The notes under the pieces: generated by a model | Seen by the model: only the letters and a program-made list of their open reading frames with translations | Told to the model about the DNA's origin: nothing | Database searches by the model: none | Made by a program: the position numbers and the translations under genes | Origin: Streptomyces qinglanensis | Lineage (GTDB): Bacteria; Actinomycetota; Actinomycetes; Streptomycetales; Streptomycetaceae | Length of the DNA stretch: 64,000 nt | Direction: 5' to 3' | Assembly: GCF_900111245.1 (NCBI RefSeq) | Contig: NZ_FOGO01000002.1 | Span: 434,001 to 498,000 of the forward strand | Shown: one piece after another, positions 53,381-61,811 of the stretch | Position numbering within the stretch: position 1 is the stretch's first letter | Layout: each line of letters begins with the position of its first letter

Positions 53381-54820
53381 TCACGCCCGCAGCTTCGCCA
53401 TCCAGCTCTCCACTTCGGAGCTGCTGCGCGGCAGTGCGGCGGACATGTTCCGGTTGCCGTCCTCGGTCACCAGGATGTCGTCCTCGATGCGCACACCGAT
53501 GCCGCGGTACTCCTCGGGCACGGTCTCGTCGTCGGGCTGGAAGTAGAGCCCCGGCTCCACTGTCAGGCACATGCCCGGCTCCAGCGTGCCGTCGGCGTAG
53601 GTCTCCCGGCGGGCGACCGCGCAGTCGTGCACGTCCATGCCGAGCATGTGGCCGGTGCCGTGCAGCGTCCAGCGGCGCTGCAGGCCCAGCTCCAGCACGC
53701 GTTCCACCGGGCCCTCCACCAGACCCCATTCCACCAGCTTGGTGGCGAGCACCCGCTGCGCCGCACGGTGGAAGTCGAGGTACTTGCCGCCCGGCTTGAC
53801 CGCGGCGATGCCCGCTTCCTGCGCCTCGTACACCGCGTCGTAGATCGTGCGCTGCAGCTCGGTGAAGCGGCCGTTGACCGGCAGGGTGCGCGTCACGTCG
53901 GCCGTGTAGAGGGTGTGGGTCTCCACGCCGGCGTCGAGCAGCAGCAGCTCGCCCGAGCGCACCGGACCGTCGTTGCGCATCCAGTGCAGCGTGGTGGCGT
54001 GCGGTCCGGCCGCGCAGATGGAGCCGTAGCCGATGTCGTTGCCCTCCACGCGCGCGCGCAGGAAGAACGTGCCCTCGATGTAGCGCTCGGAGGTGGCCTC
54101 CGCCTTGTCGAGGGAGCGGACGACGTCCTCGAAGCCGCGCACAGTGGAGTCGACGGCCTTCTGCATCTCGCCGATCTCGAACGCGTCCTTGACCAGTCGC
54201 ATCTCGGACAGGAAGCCCCGCAGCTCCTCGTCCCGCTCGGCGGTGACCTTGTCGGCCAGCGCCGCCTCGACCCCGGCGTCGTGGCCGCGGACGACCCGCA
54301 CCGGGCCGGTGCCCGCGCGGAGCGTGTCCGCGACCGTCCGGACGTCGGCGCAGGGCATCCCGTAGAGGGTCGCGCTCTCGGTGAGGCTGTGCCGTCGGCC
54401 GACCCACAGCTCGCCCTGGCCGTCCAGCCAGAACTCGCCGTTCTCCCGGTCGGAGCGGGGCAGCAGGTACAGCGTGGCGCGGTGGCCGTGCGCACCGGTG
54501 GGTTCCAGGACGAGTACGCCGTCCTCGGTCTGGTTCCCGGACAGGTACGCGTACTCGACGGAGGCCCTGAAGGGGTACTCGGTGTCGTTGGACCGGGTCT
54601 TGAGGTTGCCCGCGGGGACCACCAGACGCTCGCCGGGGAAGCGCGCCGACAGCCGCTCGCGCCGCTCGGCGAGTTCCGCGGCCTGGGCGACGGGCTCCAG
54701 ATCGTGCAGCTCGGTGTCGCTCCAGCCGGACTTCATGTTCGCGGCGAGCTCGTCGGAGACGCCCGTGTACAGGCCGTTCTTCCGCTGCTTGATCGGCTGC
54801 TCGTCAGCGGCGTCTGCCAC
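53381..54820 (-). CDS. pepP: Xaa-Pro aminopeptidase (M24B)
   Basis: A 479-residue aminopeptidase P that removes N-terminal residues next to proline. The creatinase-like N-domain is followed by the pita-bread domain with the dimetal ligands in LLLDAGVETHTLYTADVTRT (two Asp), HGTGHMLGMDVHD (His), LTVEPGLY (Glu) and GVRIEDD (Glu). GTG 54820 follows AGGAGG. A promoter is predicted at 54856-54884. Confidence 0.96.
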   Translation of the reverse strand: MADAADEQPIKQRKNGLYTGVSDELAANMKSGWSDTELHDLEPVAQAAELAERRERLSARFPGERLVVPAGNLKTRSNDTEYPFRASVEYAYLSGNQTEDGVLVLEPTGAHGHRATLYLLPRSDRENGEFWLDGQGELWVGRRHSLTESATLYGMPCADVRTVADTLRAGTGPVRVVRGHDAGVEAALADKVTAERDEELRGFLSEMRLVKDAFEIGEMQKAVDSTVRGFEDVVRSLDKAEATSERYIEGTFFLRARVEGNDIGYGSICAAGPHATTLHWMRNDGPVRSGELLLLDAGVETHTLYTADVTRTLPVNGRFTELQRTIYDAVYEAQEAGIAAVKPGGKYLDFHRAAQRVLATKLVEWGLVEGPVERVLELGLQRRWTLHGTGHMLGMDVHDCAVARRETYADGTLEPGMCLTVEPGLYFQPDDETVPEEYRGIGVRIEDDILVTEDGNRNMSAALPRSSSEVESWMAKLRA

Positions 54821-54855
54821 GTCTGCCTCCTCTTTGACGGATAAAACCACCTTCC

Positions 54856-54884
54856 ATCGTATGGGTGGGGCCCGTCCGGTCCAC
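54856..54884 (-). promoter_or_regulatory. Predicted SigA-type promoter of pepP
   Basis: On the minus strand GTGGAC (54879-54884) and TACGAT (54856-54861) are separated by 17 bp, about 36 bp before the pepP GTG. Good agreement with the TTGACA-N17-TANNNT consensus. Confidence 0.6.
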
Positions 54885-54910
54885 AGCCGTGCGCATGTGA
54901 CGTTGTGCAG

Positions 54911-54975
54911 CGATGTCGGGTGGTGACGTCGGGTGGTGACGTCGGGTGGTGGCGTGGGGCGGTGACGTCGAGCGG
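54911..54975. repeat. 13-bp tandem repeat between pepP and the PP2C gene
   Basis: About four and a half copies of gtgacgtcgggtg; each holds the palindrome gacgtc. The remaining part of 54885-55150 shows no gene. The repeat lies upstream of the pepP promoter. Confidence 0.85.
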
Positions 54976-55150
54976 CTACCGCCGCGCGCTTGCGCCGCCG
55001 GGCCGCGCCGCTCTGCCCGGCCGCCGGTGCGTCGCTCGTCCGCGCCTGTGCGCCCGACTGCGCGCCCGCCGTGCGCCCGTCTGCGGCTGCGCGTTCGCGT
55101 TGCCCGGGCCGGGAGGGACCGGGAGCGGCCGGAAGCCGGGTGGGCGCCCT

Positions 55151-57007
55151 TCAGAACCGAGCGGCCAGCAGGACGACGTCCTCGGGGTGGTCGGGCAGAT
55201 CGGCCAGTGGCCCGGGCAGCACCGTGCGCAGCACGTGGTCGACGAGGGCGTCCGGATCCTCCCGGGCCGGGCGCGGGGCGGAGGCGGCAGCCGAGCGCAG
55301 CCGGGCGAAGGCGCGGTCCATGGAGTGACCGGTGCGGTGCAGCAGCCCGTCCGTGTAGCACAGAAGCGTTTCGCCTTCGCGCAGGACGACCTCCGCGCTC
55401 GGCGCCTCCCAGCACGCCAGCATCCCCAGCGGCGCCGAGACCGCGGTCTCCACCGGTTCGATGCGCCGGGGGCCGACGATCAGCGGGGCGCAGTGACCGG
55501 CCCCGGCGAGCAGGATCTTGCGGCTCGCGGGCTCCGCGTAGGCGAACAGCGCGGTGGCCGAGCAGGAGGGTTCGGTCAGCCGCAGCAGTAGTTCCAGATC
55601 GGACAGGACCGCGACCGGGTCCTCCCCCTCCATCACCGCATACGCCCGCAGCGAGGCCCGCAGCCGGCCCATCGCGGCCACCGCCGCCGGTCCGCTGCCG
55701 GTGACGCCGCCGACCGCGAGTCCTACCGCCCGGTCCGGCAGCGGCAGCGCGTCGTACCAGTCTCCGCCGCCGCGCGGACCCGTGCGGTGCCGTACCGCGA
55801 GAGAGACCCCGGGGACGCGGGGGAGCGCGCTGGGCAGCAGTTCCTCACGGAGGGTGGCCATGTCCGCGCGGGTGCGGGCGCGCTCTCCCAGGCGCGCGCA
55901 GTGCTCAGTGGCGTGCCGCAGATAGCTGTCGAGGAGTTCCCGGCGACGGACCGCGGGCGCACCCGGTTCGTCGAAGAACCAGACGGCGGCGCCGAGCCGG
56001 GTGCCGGAGCCGGTGGTGAGCGGCACGCCGTAGGTGGCCGCGTAGCCGAGGCGGGCCGCCACCTCCCGGTGGCGGGGGGAGAGCTCCTGGTCGGCGGCGA
56101 TGTCGGGGCAGACGAGGGCGGGGTGGGCGAGTCCGGCACCCGGGTCGGGCACGGGGCCCGTCTCGGAGACGGTGCCCGTCCCGGCCTCGCCCGGGGCGGC
56201 TGCCCCCGGGGCGGCTTCCCCTGGGGCGGGCTCGTGGCCCGTTCGGTGGCCGGTTCGGTGGCCGGAATCGTGGTGGAGACCGTGGCCGGGTTTGTGCGGC
56301 CGGCTCGTCCCGTCCGCCGCACGCGTCCCGTCCGTTTCGTCCTCCGGACCGTCCTCCGGTCCGGAGTCCGGTCCGGAGTCCGGTCCGGAGGACGGTCCGG
56401 AGTCCGGTCCCGTCGTACAGCCGCGACCGGAATCGGGTCCGCCGGTAGGGCCGCGGCTGGTTTCCGCGTCGAGGACGCGCGCGTAAGTGGCGGAAAAGCG
56501 CGGAACGGTCTCGATCTGGCCCAGGTCGGCACGGCCGAGACCGAGGCCGATGGTGCGTTCGGTGGCGCGCTCCGGGGAATCGGAGGGTTCGCTTCCCGGG
56601 TCGGTGCCGGGCGCGAGCGCGACCATACCGCGGGGGGCGCCCAGCAGCGTGGCACCGGCGCGCAGCGTCTCGCGGAGCGCCGCGTCGAGGCTCGTGGTGC
56701 GAACGAGGCGAATGGTGAGGTCGTGAAGGCAGGAGAGGTCACCGATCCGGTCCCGGTCGGCCGGCGAGCCTCCGGGACCGAGCGCGGCGGCCTGCGCGGA
56801 CGAATCCGCAGCACAGGCGGCGGAAGAGGCGGAGGCAGTGGGCCCCGGAGCCGCCTTGGAGGACGCGGCGGCAGAGGCCGCCGCGGTCGGCGACGGGTTC
56901 GAGGAAACCGCCGGTTGGATTCCAGCCACTTTCGGCAGGTGCGGGGAGGTCATGGACGGCAGCTCAGGCTGCGGGTGAACTGTCCCAATAGCATCGCAAA
57001 CCCCCAT
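55151..57007 (-). CDS. GAF-PP2C (RsbU/SpoIIE-type) phosphatase
   Basis: A 618-residue soluble regulator: Ala/Ser-rich N-terminus, GAF-like sensory domain (about 90-330, interrupted by a Gly/Asp/Ser-Pro repeat at about 195-260), and a C-terminal PP2C domain with GGGDWYDAL, YTDGLLHRT and PEDVVLL. ATG 57007 is chosen for GGAG at workable spacing; ATG 56953 is the next option. Expected to switch an anti-anti-sigma factor in response to an unknown signal. Confidence 0.9.
   Translation of the reverse strand: MGVCDAIGTVHPQPELPSMTSPHLPKVAGIQPAVSSNPSPTAAASAAASSKAAPGPTASASSAACAADSSAQAAALGPGGSPADRDRIGDLSCLHDLTIRLVRTTSLDAALRETLRAGATLLGAPRGMVALAPGTDPGSEPSDSPERATERTIGLGLGRADLGQIETVPRFSATYARVLDAETSRGPTGGPDSGRGCTTGPDSGPSSGPDSGPDSGPEDGPEDETDGTRAADGTSRPHKPGHGLHHDSGHRTGHRTGHEPAPGEAAPGAAAPGEAGTGTVSETGPVPDPGAGLAHPALVCPDIAADQELSPRHREVAARLGYAATYGVPLTTGSGTRLGAAVWFFDEPGAPAVRRRELLDSYLRHATEHCARLGERARTRADMATLREELLPSALPRVPGVSLAVRHRTGPRGGGDWYDALPLPDRAVGLAVGGVTGSGPAAVAAMGRLRASLRAYAVMEGEDPVAVLSDLELLLRLTEPSCSATALFAYAEPASRKILLAGAGHCAPLIVGPRRIEPVETAVSAPLGMLACWEAPSAEVVLREGETLLCYTDGLLHRTGHSMDRAFARLRSAAASAPRPAREDPDALVDHVLRTVLPGPLADLPDHPEDVVLLAARF
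56353..56412 (-). repeat. 12-bp repeat inside the GAF-PP2C gene
   Basis: About five copies of ggtccggagtcc encode Ser-Gly-Pro-Asp repeats in the GAF insert. In-frame and probably length-variable. Confidence 0.8.
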
Positions 57008-57604
57008 GTCATGCTGCTCCGCTATCAATGCCACTACATCTACACATGCCGTTGGGGCATGTCCAGCACGTGCGCTGCGGTGCCGAGAATGTCCGGCGAG
57101 CGGACCTGTCTCACGGGGGCAGGCCGAGGCATGAGAAGATTGGCGGAAAATCGCCCACGTGGCGTGCATACTGCTGTCGACTGAGGCCATTCGGCGGCGC
57201 GTTGGCACCGCTGTTGCGGGTACGGAACCCTGTGGAGAGTCACGGCGTCCTAGGGAGCAGCGGGCGCTGACCCGCCCGCCTCTCGCGGGAGGGCACCAGC
57301 CGCAGGATTGCACCAGTCAGCACATGCGCGGTACGGGCGGACCACGAGTGGTTCCCGGTAGAAGACGAGCAAGTACGAGCAGCACCGGCGCAGGTGGCAG
57401 TCCACGGAGCGAACGCCATGTGCGCGCCACCCCCCGCCACGTTCCATGCGCGACCCGCAACATGATGCGCTGTTCGGCACGCACGGTCACCAGAGTTCCG
57501 CGTGGTGGATTGAGCTAGAGATCGGTCGGCACGGCCAGTTGGCGGTGTTTGCGGTGTTCATGAAATAGGCGTTGTTCGGCGTTCACGGAAAGGAACGAGC
57601 GCTC
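57008..57604. other. 597-bp divergent region between PP2C and Prim-Pol genes
   Basis: Contains a perfect 7-bp dyad ACATGCC-N5-GGCATGT (57044-57062) close to the PP2C start that may be an operator, and several minor hairpins. Open frames here overlap each other on both strands and have poor coding features; one minus-strand frame (57250-57480) is Cys-rich but I cannot defend it. No tRNA. Confidence 0.5.
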
Positions 57605-58330
57605 ATGCGCGAGATCCTCGGAAGGCGACGCTCCCTCCGGGCCTGGGCGCAGCTCCAGGGCCGACGGCTCTGGGCGCGGTCCGGACGGTACAACCACAGG
57701 TCACCGATGCGGAGCACGGCGCTGACGGCGGCCGCCGAGTGGCAGTGGCCGGTGGTGCCGGGCGCCGCTCTGGCCGCCCCGGGGACCCGCGGCGCGTCTG
57801 CTGTCTGCGCGTGTCCGGACCCTGAGTGCGTGGTTCCGGGGGCGCACCCCTTCGACCCCGTGCTGCTGGCGGCCACCACCGACCCGACGATGGTGCGCTG
57901 GTGGTGGCGGAACCGCCCGGACGCGCCCGTCATTCTCGCGACCGGCGGCACCGCGCCCTGCGCGCTGAGTCTTCCGGCCGTCGCCGGGGCCCGGGCGCTC
58001 GCGACGTTCGACCGCACCGGCGTCCGGGTCGGCCCGGTGATCGCGACGCCCACCCGCTTCTCGGTGCTGGTCGAGCCGTACGCCCTCGAAGAGCTGGGCG
58101 AACTGCTGTACGCCCAGGACCGGGTGCCCAGCTCGCTGCGGTTCCACGGCGACGGGGGATACGTGGCACTCCCCGGCTCGCTCACCGGCGCGGGCAAGGT
58201 GCGCTGGGAGCGGGAGCCCGGCGGCGCGGACGCGGGCCGGCCGTGGCTGCCCCGGATGGAGACGCTGCTCGACGTACTGGTCGAGGAGAGCGCCGCGTCC
58301 CCGGACAGCGGAAGCCGGCTGGCCTACTGA
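57605..58330 (+). CDS. Prim-Pol N-terminal-like domain protein
   Basis: A 241-residue protein resembling the N-terminal part of plasmid-type bifunctional DNA primase/polymerases (WPVVPGA, CACPDPECVVPGAHP, WWWRNRPDAPVILATG). The catalytic Asp pair of active Prim-Pols is not obvious, so it may be a non-catalytic relative; streptomycete chromosomes carry several. AAGGAA precedes ATG 57605. Role unknown. Confidence 0.8.
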   Translation: MREILGRRRSLRAWAQLQGRRLWARSGRYNHRSPMRSTALTAAAEWQWPVVPGAALAAPGTRGASAVCACPDPECVVPGAHPFDPVLLAATTDPTMVRWWWRNRPDAPVILATGGTAPCALSLPAVAGARALATFDRTGVRVGPVIATPTRFSVLVEPYALEELGELLYAQDRVPSSLRFHGDGGYVALPGSLTGAGKVRWEREPGGADAGRPWLPRMETLLDVLVEESAASPDSGSRLAY

Positions 58331-58738
58331 GCGACGTGCGCGGCGCGGTCCCGCCCGCGGTCTCGCCCGCGCTCTCGCCGTGCACCGGCTGCGTCCAGGG
58401 CGGTTGTGTCCAGGGCGGTTGTGTCCGGGGCGGTTGTGTCCGGGAGCACCGTGTCCGAGCCGGTGGTGTCCGAGCCGGTTGCCCAGCGGCCGGGGTCGGC
58501 CCGGTGGCGCTCGTACCCGGCTCGTGCCGTCTCCCGTACCCGGCTCGTTCCGTCGCCCGTACCCGCCGCGCCGGTTCACCGGCGTCGGCCCGGCAATGCG
58601 GAATTCACCCGTACGGGTAGGAGCCGAGCGGAGTTACGGGGGAAACGGGTCGCTGTAGCGCTTGGGCGGCCCCTCCGTCCCGATATGTTCACCTCATCAG
58701 TCGGTCCGGTCCTCTCCGCGTCCCAGGTGGGTTCCCTC
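58331..58738. other. Intergenic 408 bp with repeats
   Basis: Three 15-bp copies of ggcggttgtgtccag/gg (58399-58443), then two gtgtccgagccggt and three cgtacccggctcgt-type copies. A promoter for the next gene is likely at 58661-58689 (cttggg, 17 bp, tatgtt). No gene seen. Confidence 0.6.
58399..58443. repeat. 15-bp tandem repeat
   Basis: Three head-to-tail copies of ggcggttgtgtccRg, starting 69 bp after the Prim-Pol-like gene. Confidence 0.85.
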
Positions 58739-59296
58739 ATGCACCAGCCGCAACAGAGAGCTTCCCGGCTCCGTGTGGTCACACTCGCCAGTGCGGTGGC
58801 GCTCGTCGCCGCGGTGCCTCTCGCGGCAGCGGTGGCGGGCCAGGACGCGCATCTTGCCGCGGAGGTGTTCCAGGCCGCCCAGCCACATCGGACCGGGAAC
58901 GGGACGCCCGGGGCGCGCCCCTCCGCTCTTCCCTCGTCCGCAGCGGAGGATTCGGCCACCTCGTGCGGGCTGGAAATCGTCTCGCCCCACGGCGTGGCGG
59001 CTCGCGTCTGCGTGTTGACGGAAGGGGGTGACACCTGGGCCCGTACGTACTACCGCAACCCGACCGGCAGCCGGCTGCCCGCTCTGCTCACCCTGCGCGG
59101 ACCGGACGGGCGGACGGCGCGGGTGCGCTGCGTGCTGCGCGACGGGCACGAGGGCGGCGTCTGCGAGACGCCGCGCGGTGGGACCCCGGAGACCTCGGAG
59201 GACCGAGCCCCGGTGGCGGTGCACGCGTACTCCGCGGTGGCCGAGGTCAGCTCGGTGAACGGGGACCGGCTGCTGCGCGCCGGAAGCGCTCGATAG
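58739..59296 (+). CDS. Secreted hypothetical protein
   Basis: Not recognised. A 185-residue protein with an N-terminal signal or membrane segment (LRVVTLASAVALVAAVPLAAAVAG, about 12-35) followed by a Cys-containing extracellular domain (two pairs of Cys at about 78/90 and 130/140). ATG 58739 has AGGTGGG upstream and fits the promoter-like tatgtt at 58684; ATG 58685 is an alternative. Role unknown. Confidence 0.75.
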   Translation: MHQPQQRASRLRVVTLASAVALVAAVPLAAAVAGQDAHLAAEVFQAAQPHRTGNGTPGARPSALPSSAAEDSATSCGLEIVSPHGVAARVCVLTEGGDTWARTYYRNPTGSRLPALLTLRGPDGRTARVRCVLRDGHEGGVCETPRGGTPETSEDRAPVAVHAYSAVAEVSSVNGDRLLRAGSAR

Positions 59297-59374
59297 CCCT
59301 CGACAGGGCATCAACTCGTCGCGCTGCAGGCAGAGTTCGCCGGAGTCGGCGCAGCCGCCCGGCGCCGGGCACAA

Positions 59375-59422
59375 AAGAACCCGGTCGCTGGCGACGGGGG
59401 ATGCACCAGCGACCGGGCTCTT
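59375..59422. terminator. 17-bp hairpin between convergent genes
   Basis: aagaacccggtcgctgg (59375-59391) pairs with 59406-59422 with one mismatch around a 14-nt loop. It lies 78 bp after the secreted-protein stop and 154 bp from the convergent SEC-C gene end. AAAA on the left and TTAG on the right give some bidirectional terminator character. Confidence 0.8.
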
Positions 59423-59575
59423 AGAACGGTAACAAGAGATCGGCGGTTAGCAAATTCGATCGCCCAGATCCGGACGCCGATTTACCTGTGGGTAGGGCGA
59501 GTTGAGGTGTCAGTGTGACGGGAGTCACGGTCATGAAACCTTCGCCGAATCCACACCGAATCCCGCCGAAAGCCT

Positions 59576-60580
59576 TCAGCTCAGCGTCACTTGACGGTTG
59601 GTGAGGCCGCTCCGCGCCCGGCGCTCCTCCGACGTCAGCGGCGCCGTCACCGCCAGTGCCTCCGTCAGCCGTTCGGCGAACGCCGCCGCGGGCTTCTCGC
59701 AGTCCTCGGACCTCATGCTGCGCGGCAGGTCCCACACCGGCACCGTCAGCCCGTGGGCGCGGAAGGAACCCACCAGCCGCGAGTCCCCGGAGCCGTCGCC
59801 CGGCTCGCCCAGCGACGAGGCGCCGGCCGCGTGCAGCCGCGCGAGCGCGTCCAGCAGCTGCTCCTCGGGGTGGGTCATCACCCAGCGCAGATGGTTCTTC
59901 TCCGGCGCCTCGCACCAGTACGCGCCCTCCACGGACGCGAGCCTGGCGGTCGGGATGACGGCCTCGTTGGCGCTCTCCAGAGAGGCCGCCACCTCACCGG
60001 CCGCCTGCTCCTCGCCGTCCAGCCAGAACTCGAACCCCGAGTGCACCTCCGGCACGAACGGCGCCTCCAGGTCCAGCAGGTCCTGCAGCCGCGGCCCGTC
60101 CGGCGCCGGCCGGCCCGCGTCGACCGGAGTACCCGGCTCGGCGGCCAGCGCCCGGTTCAGCGTGTCCGCCAGGTCGCGGCTGATGTCGCCGGACGCGGTG
60201 TCGTTCTGCAGGCCCAGCAGGATCTCGCCGCTGTCGCGGCGCAGCGCGGGCCACGCCATCGGCAGCACCGTCGCCAGGGTCACCGCGGGAACCCCCTCCG
60301 GCAGGCCGTCCTTGAGCGTGAGGCGTGCCGTGGCGGCCGGGACCAGCTCGCGCATCGCGACCCAGTCGCTCTCGTGGGGAAGTCCCTCGAACGGGCGACG
60401 CACCAGTTCGGTGGCCGCGTGGGCTGCTGCCCGGCCGTGGCACGCCTTGTAGCGGCGGCCCGAACCGCACGGACAGGGCTGCCGGGCTCCCACCACCGGG
60501 TAGTCTCCGGCTGCTGCCGCGCCCGCGGAGGTTCCGGCGGGCGCCGCGGCGGATGTCTGGGGTCGGCGCTTCTTTGCCAT
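59576..60580 (-). CDS. SEC-C motif protein (DUF5926-like)
   Basis: A 334-residue soluble protein with an N-terminal zinc-binding SEC-C motif (PCPCGSGRRYKACHG, about 36-50) like that of SecA and many actinobacterial proteins of unknown role. The remainder is acidic and fits the streptomycete DUF5926 group as I recall it. ATG 60580; no ribosome site is obvious. Possibly a ribosome- or protein-quality-associated factor; inference only. Confidence 0.85.
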   Translation of the reverse strand: MAKKRRPQTSAAAPAGTSAGAAAAGDYPVVGARQPCPCGSGRRYKACHGRAAAHAATELVRRPFEGLPHESDWVAMRELVPAATARLTLKDGLPEGVPAVTLATVLPMAWPALRRDSGEILLGLQNDTASGDISRDLADTLNRALAAEPGTPVDAGRPAPDGPRLQDLLDLEAPFVPEVHSGFEFWLDGEEQAAGEVAASLESANEAVIPTARLASVEGAYWCEAPEKNHLRWVMTHPEEQLLDALARLHAAGASSLGEPGDGSGDSRLVGSFRAHGLTVPVWDLPRSMRSEDCEKPAAAFAERLTEALAVTAPLTSEERRARSGLTNRQVTLS

Positions 60581-61100
60581 GCGAGCGGTTCTCCAGGTGT
60601 GCGGCGATTGTGGAGTCCGCGATCCTAGTAGCTCGACGGCACGCGCCGCCGTCCGCACTCGGCGCGGCCGGACGGCATGGGGGCGAGCCCGCGGCTCCGT
60701 CCGGGTCCCCGGGGCGGAAGACGCCTGGGTCTCCGGGGCGTGCGTGGCCGGGGCCGGTCGGTCCCGCTCGGGCCGGTCGCATGTTCCGCCAGGACGTGCG
60801 GTCGGGACGTCCGCCGGGACGTCCGGTAGGGACATCCGGTGAGTGAACAGGCCCGTTCGGGATATCCGGTCTGTTCGGGAGGTCCGGTGCGGTGCTGCAG
60901 CTCGCCGCGCACCGGGGCGCACCGGGGCGCACCGGGGCGCACCGGGGGACACCGTCGGGCTCCGCAGCGCGCCCTGGCGCAGTGCGGACACCTGGCGCCG
61001 AGTGGACAGGGGTCGGCGCAGGACCGACAGGGGACGCAGGACCGACATGGATGGACACGGGCCGGCGCCTCCCGGGCGGGGCGGTCCAGGACCGCCCCGG
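60581..61100. other. Intergenic 520 bp with 10-bp repeat
   Basis: Holds three ggacgtccg-type copies (60795-60840), gttcgggaKatccggt direct repeats and four exact 10-bp copies of gcgcaccggg (60907-60948). Further gcaggaccgac repeats lie at 61018-61045. No gene seen. Confidence 0.6.
60907..60948. repeat. 10-bp tandem repeat (gcgcaccggg)4
   Basis: Four exact copies followed by a decayed fifth, between the SEC-C gene and the HATPase gene. Confidence 0.85.
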
Positions 61101-61661
61101 CTACTGGAGTTCCTCCACGGAGGCCAGATCGAACTCGCCGCTCAACCCGCCTCCGAGGCTGGCGGCGACTCGGCCGCTGAACGAGCTGTCGGGGCGCAGC
61201 ACAGCCCAGACCGTCACCCCGGGTGGTTCGTCCGCGGGGGTGCAGGGTTCCGAGCGCACCCCCCAGTCGCGGGCGAGAGCCGTGATGATGGCGAGCCCTC
61301 GGCCGCCGCGGGCGGTGACGGAAGGCTTGGCCGGAAGTGGACGGGTCGGACCGCCCCCGTCCGTGACCGCGATGGTCACCTCGCCTCGTACGTCCCTGCG
61401 CCACGACGCCCTGACGGTCTCCACCGGGTTGCTCGCGCTGCTTGCTCCGGTCGCCTCCTCGTGCAGCGGCCGCGCGTGACGGCACGCGTTGCTGAGGAGT
61501 TCGGAAAGAATCAAGATCGCATCATCGACCACCGAGTCGGGTGCTCCGCACGCGAGGAGTTCCTCGCGCATCCTGCGCCGTGCGACGCGTACTCCCGACG
61601 GACCATGGGGCACGGCCATGGTCGACGAAGTAGGCACCTCCTGTGCCACCACCAACGCCAC
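61101..61661 (-). CDS. HATPase anti-sigma-type kinase-like protein
   Basis: A 186-residue GHKL ATPase of the RsbW-like group: N box LSELLSNACRHA and G1 box VTDGGGPTRP, then GGRGLAIITALA. GTG 61661 has AGGAGG seven bases upstream, which overrides longer frames. It shares the domain with the gene at 51456. No sigma factor is adjacent. Confidence 0.9.
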   Translation of the reverse strand: MALVVAQEVPTSSTMAVPHGPSGVRVARRRMREELLACGAPDSVVDDAILILSELLSNACRHARPLHEEATGASSASNPVETVRASWRRDVRGEVTIAVTDGGGPTRPLPAKPSVTARGGRGLAIITALARDWGVRSEPCTPADEPPGVTVWAVLRPDSSFSGRVAASLGGGLSGEFDLASVEELQ

Positions 61662-61811
61662 CCCCGAGACCTCCTTTGCCCCACGCCATCGGGATGAATG
61701 CCCCAGCAGAGTGCGGCGGAAACCGGCCACGCCCTTTCTCTTGACGCACCCGCGCGTCTGGAATAAGCACCGAGTGCGCCGGTGCACACCGTCCTACCGG
61801 GGCCTGCGGCC

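Noticed and set aside
57250..57480. Cys-rich minus-strand frame that faintly resembles cysteine-rich leader peptides
   Set aside because: It lacks the usual HVDLxR pattern and no sulfur-metabolism gene follows; overlapping frames of equal length exist.
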